Source: Tichowtungia aerotolerans (GTDB lineage: Bacteria > Verrucomicrobiota > Kiritimatiellia > Kiritimatiellales > Tichowtungiaceae). From it: 64,000 nt of DNA. Below, piece by piece: positions 61,103 through 64,000 of this stretch. The position numbers and the translations under genes were made by a program. Within the stretch, counting starts at the first letter, position 1. Every line of letters starts with the position of its first letter. Where the stretch lies: NCBI RefSeq assembly GCF_009905215.1, contig NZ_CP047593.1:1678900-1742899 (forward strand), in the 5' to 3' direction. The notes under the pieces were generated by a model. The model did not search any database and had not been told where the DNA came from. It saw only the letters and a program-made list of their open reading frames with translations.

Positions 61103-61819
61103 ATGGAAAAATATCAACAGCTTTTCTCAGATATTGACCCGAAAGATGCTCAAGCCATTCTGGCTCGGGCAATTGACCATTTCGGGGAGCGCATCACGAT
61201 GGCAACCAGTTTTCAGCTGGGAGGTCTGGCTTTACTCGATATGGTGCATAAGCTTGGAAAGGAAATTCGGGTGTTTTCACTCGATACCGGCCGTCTGCCG
61301 GAAGAAACCTATGAGTGTTCCGAACGTGTTCGGCTGAAGTACGGAATTCAGGTGGAATGGGTTTTCCCGAAACACGAAGCGGTAGAAAAACTGGAGCGCG
61401 GAAAGGGACTTTATTCGTTTAAGGAAAGCGTGGAGAACCGCAAGGAATGCTGCGGCATTCGCAAGGTTGAGCCGCTCACCCGCGTGCTGCAGGGATATGA
61501 TGCGTGGATTACCGGCCGGCGGATGGACCAGAGTGAAACACGTAAAGAGCTCAATATTGTTGAAGAGGATCCGGTGCATCCCGGCAAAATCAAGGTTAAC
61601 CCGCTGGTTCACTGGAACCAGGGCGACCTCTGGTTTTATGTGGAGGAAAACAAAGTTCCGCACAACCGACTGTATGACGAAGGCTACTTATCCATCGGTT
61701 GTGAGTGCTGCACACGTCCCTGCAGTGAAGGGGAAGACGAGCGCGCCGGCCGCTGGTGGTGGGAGCATCCCGAGCACAAAGAGTGCGGGCTGCACCTGCG
61801 CGGCGGTGCCGGTATTTGA
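61103..61819 (+). CDS. cysH: Adenylyl-sulfate (APS/PAPS) reductase
   Basis: A 238-residue reductase giving sulfite from activated sulfate. The Cys pair at 116-117 and Cys200 and Cys203 are the four ligands of the 4Fe-4S cluster of the APS-reducing type; Cys228 in ECGLHL is the catalytic thiol. The P-loop-like SFQLGGLAL and VFSLDTGRL are present. It starts 11 bp after the flavoprotein stop. Sulfate adenylyltransferase and a sulfate importer are not in the window. Confidence 0.93.
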   Translation: MEKYQQLFSDIDPKDAQAILARAIDHFGERITMATSFQLGGLALLDMVHKLGKEIRVFSLDTGRLPEETYECSERVRLKYGIQVEWVFPKHEAVEKLERGKGLYSFKESVENRKECCGIRKVEPLTRVLQGYDAWITGRRMDQSETRKELNIVEEDPVHPGKIKVNPLVHWNQGDLWFYVEENKVPHNRLYDEGYLSIGCECCTRPCSEGEDERAGRWWWEHPEHKECGLHLRGGAGI

Positions 61820-61827
61820 TCCGGTCG

Positions 61828-62157
61828 TCAGTCGTCTTCCACCAGTTCGTTGATTTCGTCCCAGGCTTCCGGTTCGTCGTTGCGCAGGCGCTGAAGAAGG
61901 CGGTAGTGATACAGCAACAGGCTGAGGTGCTGTTCAGTCAGATCCTGCTTGTTTGCTATGAGCTGTTCAATAAACACCAGAAGCTTCTCCTTGGTGAAGC
62001 GGACAAAATCCGGCAGATCCGTCAGCAGGATCGGCTGCCAGTTCATCGCTTTCAGCTGTTCGGCAGTCTGTTCAATCGCAGTGACTTCGGCGTCAGGGGG
62101 AAGGTCCTGAATCTGCTGCAGAACCTGTTGGGTATATTCGGGAGTGAGCGCTTTCAT
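61828..62157 (-). CDS. Small helical protein of unknown function
   Basis: A 109-residue soluble protein, mostly helical and acidic, starting MKALTPEYTQQVLQQIQ. ATG 62157 has AAGGAGA upstream; the 32 codons before it are open but have no ribosome binding site. It is convergent with cysH and divergent from the HAD gene. No motif recognised. Confidence 0.7.
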   Translation of the reverse strand: MKALTPEYTQQVLQQIQDLPPDAEVTAIEQTAEQLKAMNWQPILLTDLPDFVRFTKEKLLVFIEQLIANKQDLTEQHLSLLLYHYRLLQRLRNDEPEAWDEINELVEDD

Positions 62158-62328
62158 AATGACTGTCTCCTTTCCTGCTTTTGTTATATGCTCATTTGCA
62201 TTGTTTTTCAATGGCGATAATGATGCAGGAAAAGGCTGTTTTTGATTGCCCAATCAGAGTCGGCAGGTATGTTTTCACTTCTGCCGGACGGACGGCGGTT
62301 CTCATGATTTGATTTGAAAGGGCGAGGC

Positions 62329-63279
62329 ATGAAATTTAGTGATTTGATTGCGCTGGAGAAAACCTGTGACGGTGCATTTGTTGTCGGGGCGGCCGGTGTA
62401 ACGGCTGTTGAAACCACTGCAGATCGCAAAGTCGAGTTTGTTGAGTTTGAAAACGGCACGGTTCAGGCACTGGTTAAATCGGCTATGGGCTATCCCGCTT
62501 ATTATCCGGTCCATGATGTAAAAATCGAAAAACCGCTCAAAGCCGTGCTGATGGACCTCGATGGCACCACGGTTCACAGCGAGCATTTCTGGATCTGGAT
62601 TATTGAAAAAACCACAGCCAGTCTGCTGGGCGATCCGAACTTCAAGCTCGAAGCCTGCGACGAACCGCACGTTTCCGGCCATTCGGTTTCTGAGCACCTT
62701 CAGTATTGTGTAAACAAATACTGCCCGGAAAAATCTGTGGAAGAAGCTCGCACCTGGTACTTCAAGCACACCAACTTTGAAATGAATGAAATCATGGAAG
62801 GTCGCGGCAAAAAAGGAGCCTTCACTCCGTCGCCCGGAATCAAAGAGTTCCTCTGCGAACTGAAAGATCTCGGCGTGAAAATCGGACTCGTCACTTCCGG
62901 ACTTTACGAAAAAGCCTGGCCGGAAATTCTCGATGCATTCAAAACGCTCGATATGGGCGATCCGAAAGAATTTTACGACGCCATCATCACTGCCGGCCAC
63001 GCGATCCGTCCCGGCGAACCGGGCACGCTCGGTGAACTTTCGCCGAAGCCGCATCCGTGGCTCTACGCCGAAACCGCCCGCGTCGGACTCGGCATTTCGT
63101 TTGAAGACCGTCACAGTGTGGTCGGCATCGAAGACAGCGGCGCCGGAATCGTTTCCATTCTGCTGGCTGGCTTTGCACCGATCGGTATCGGCGGCGGAAA
63201 CATTATCGACAGCGGAACCAAAGGGCTCTGTACGCACTACGAAGAAAACTTCGAGCAGATTCTCTCATTGCTGAAGTAA
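62329..63279 (+). CDS. HAD family hydrolase with N-terminal extension
   Basis: A 316-residue phosphatase-like protein. The first 70 residues are an extra domain of unknown function (LIALEKTCDGAFVVGAAG). Then DLDGTT (motif I, nucleophile Asp), LVTSGLYEKA (motif II region), KPHPWLY (Lys) and IEDSGAGI (motif IV) make a class I HAD enzyme, probably hydrolysing a sugar phosphate. ATG 62329 has GGGCGAGG upstream. It is convergent with the Crp/Fnr gene, 3 bp apart. Confidence 0.88.
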   Translation: MKFSDLIALEKTCDGAFVVGAAGVTAVETTADRKVEFVEFENGTVQALVKSAMGYPAYYPVHDVKIEKPLKAVLMDLDGTTVHSEHFWIWIIEKTTASLLGDPNFKLEACDEPHVSGHSVSEHLQYCVNKYCPEKSVEEARTWYFKHTNFEMNEIMEGRGKKGAFTPSPGIKEFLCELKDLGVKIGLVTSGLYEKAWPEILDAFKTLDMGDPKEFYDAIITAGHAIRPGEPGTLGELSPKPHPWLYAETARVGLGISFEDRHSVVGIEDSGAGIVSILLAGFAPIGIGGGNIIDSGTKGLCTHYEENFEQILSLLK

Positions 63280-63282
63280 CGG

Positions 63283-63936
63283 TCAGAAAAGATCCCAGAA
63301 CGCGGCTTCGGTGTGGATGGTTTTGCCGTCCCATTGGAAGCCGCCTCGTTTTTCCAGCTTCTGCAAGAGGCGGCTGAACGTTTCCGGTGTCGCGCCGATG
63401 GCGGACGCGATATCCTTTTTGGACAGGCCGGGCGTGATGCTCTCCTGTTCGCCGTAGTGCTCGCGCAGAAATTCCGTAAAGCGCTCTTCAACGTCCATGG
63501 ATGTCAGCTGCTGAATTCGCTCGGTGAGATAACGCTGCTTGGCCATCAGCATCGCCATGAAATCATTGCGGAACTCCGGTTCGTCGAGCAGGTTCAAAAA
63601 CCCTGTGCGGGGGAGCTCGATCACTTCCGCTTCTGTGCGGGCAATTGCTGTGACCGGGTAGCGCGGCTTTTCGAACAGGATTACTTCCGCAAACAGTTCC
63701 CCGCACTTAACGGTTTTTATGACCGTTTCCCTGCCGTCCATGTTGGTTTTCACCAGCTGGATATCTCCGGAAACGAGCAGATACACCGCATCGCCTTTGG
63801 ATTCCTCCATAAACAGGATGTCGCGTTTCTTGACCGTTTTCCGGTGACTCAGCGCCGCCAGCTTTTCGCACGCCGCCTCCGACAGTCCTCCGAAAAATTT
63901 TGCGTTGCATATCAGTTGGATGGGGTTTGTAGACAT
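63283..63936 (-). CDS. Crp/Fnr family transcriptional regulator
   Basis: A 217-residue regulator: cyclic-nucleotide-binding-like beta barrel (about 14-120), dimer helix, and a winged HTH (about 150-210; LSKKDIASAIGATPETFSRLLQKLEKRG). N-terminal cysteines for an Fnr iron-sulfur cluster are absent (only Cys10 and Cys23 appear), and the cAMP-binding Arg motif is not obvious, so its signal is unknown. Confidence 0.88.
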   Translation of the reverse strand: MSTNPIQLICNAKFFGGLSEAACEKLAALSHRKTVKKRDILFMEESKGDAVYLLVSGDIQLVKTNMDGRETVIKTVKCGELFAEVILFEKPRYPVTAIARTEAEVIELPRTGFLNLLDEPEFRNDFMAMLMAKQRYLTERIQQLTSMDVEERFTEFLREHYGEQESITPGLSKKDIASAIGATPETFSRLLQKLEKRGGFQWDGKTIHTEAAFWDLF

Positions 63937-63955
63937 GCGGGCATCCTAGGTTCTT

Positions 63956-63972
63956 TTTCCAAACCCTGGAAG
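63956..63972. repeat. 17-bp palindrome, TTTCCAAACCCTGGAAG
   Basis: Intergenic copy 20 bp upstream of the Crp/Fnr start codon, near the window edge. It could overlap that gene's promoter. Confidence 0.75.
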
Positions 63973-64000
63973 CAGGCACTGCCTGCTTCCGATTTATTTT

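Overview
The window looks like chromosomal DNA of a polysaccharide-degrading bacterium of the PVC superphylum, most likely Kiritimatiellota (Pontiella-like). This is an inference. It rests on four formylglycine-type sulfatases and two GH110-like beta-helix galactosidases, secreted proteins ending in the domain common in that group, a V-type ATPase operon in the order known from Chlamydia (E, DUF2764, A, B, D, I, K), and a Tol-Pal cluster indicating an outer membrane. No rRNA, tRNA, CRISPR array, insertion sequence or phage module was seen.

Layout. 1-7.4 kb: the end of a secreted repeat protein, a terminator, then a four-gene operon of two sulfatases, an unknown secreted protein and an SGNH esterase. 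7.4-17.1 kb: pgsA, rodZ-like and ftsK, then a methyltransferase, an ankyrin lipoprotein, a U32 peptidase, TspO, a CPBP protease and small unknowns. 17.2-25.6 kb: a TetR-type regulator and the V-ATPase operon, interrupted between atpB and atpD by a GxxExxY cassette with its own inverted repeats. 25.7-31.7 kb: pheS, pfkA, nnrDE, an SDR, a DnaQ-like exonuclease and an endonuclease III-like glycosylase. 31.9-42.2 kb: a second polysaccharide locus (two sulfatases, a two-repeat lectin-like protein, two GH110-like enzymes) ending at a convergent IclR regulator. 42.2-48.8 kb: pdxJ, a degenerate GGDEF protein and tolQ-tolR-tolA/tonB-tolB-pal with an extra secreted protein inside. 48.9-64 kb: a GHL10/DUF187 glycosidase, a TPR membrane protein, mutS, hisD, an MscS channel, a sulfite reductase/flavoprotein/cysH operon, a HAD phosphatase and a Crp/Fnr regulator.

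How the parts fit. The two polysaccharide loci would release sulfate and sugars from a sulfated, probably alpha-1,3-galactose-containing and acetylated glycan. The sir-flavoprotein-cysH operon would assimilate sulfate. The V-ATPase proteolipid keeps the residues of the Enterococcus hirae sodium site, which suggests sodium-coupled energetics.

The most unusual signal is not a gene. A 17-bp palindrome family, TTTCCA-N5-TGGAAA, occurs about 30 times (at least 25 copies keep TTCC-N7-GGAA; about one is expected by chance). It lies in and between genes on both strands. It has no stop codon in any of six frames and most often encodes FQTLE or FQGLE. Copies cluster in arrays or doublets spaced 31-33 bp, and one inverted pair makes a 20-bp hairpin between atpK and pheS. 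It behaves like a DNA-uptake or chromosome-organising motif, or a very short self-spreading palindrome; the sequence alone cannot decide.
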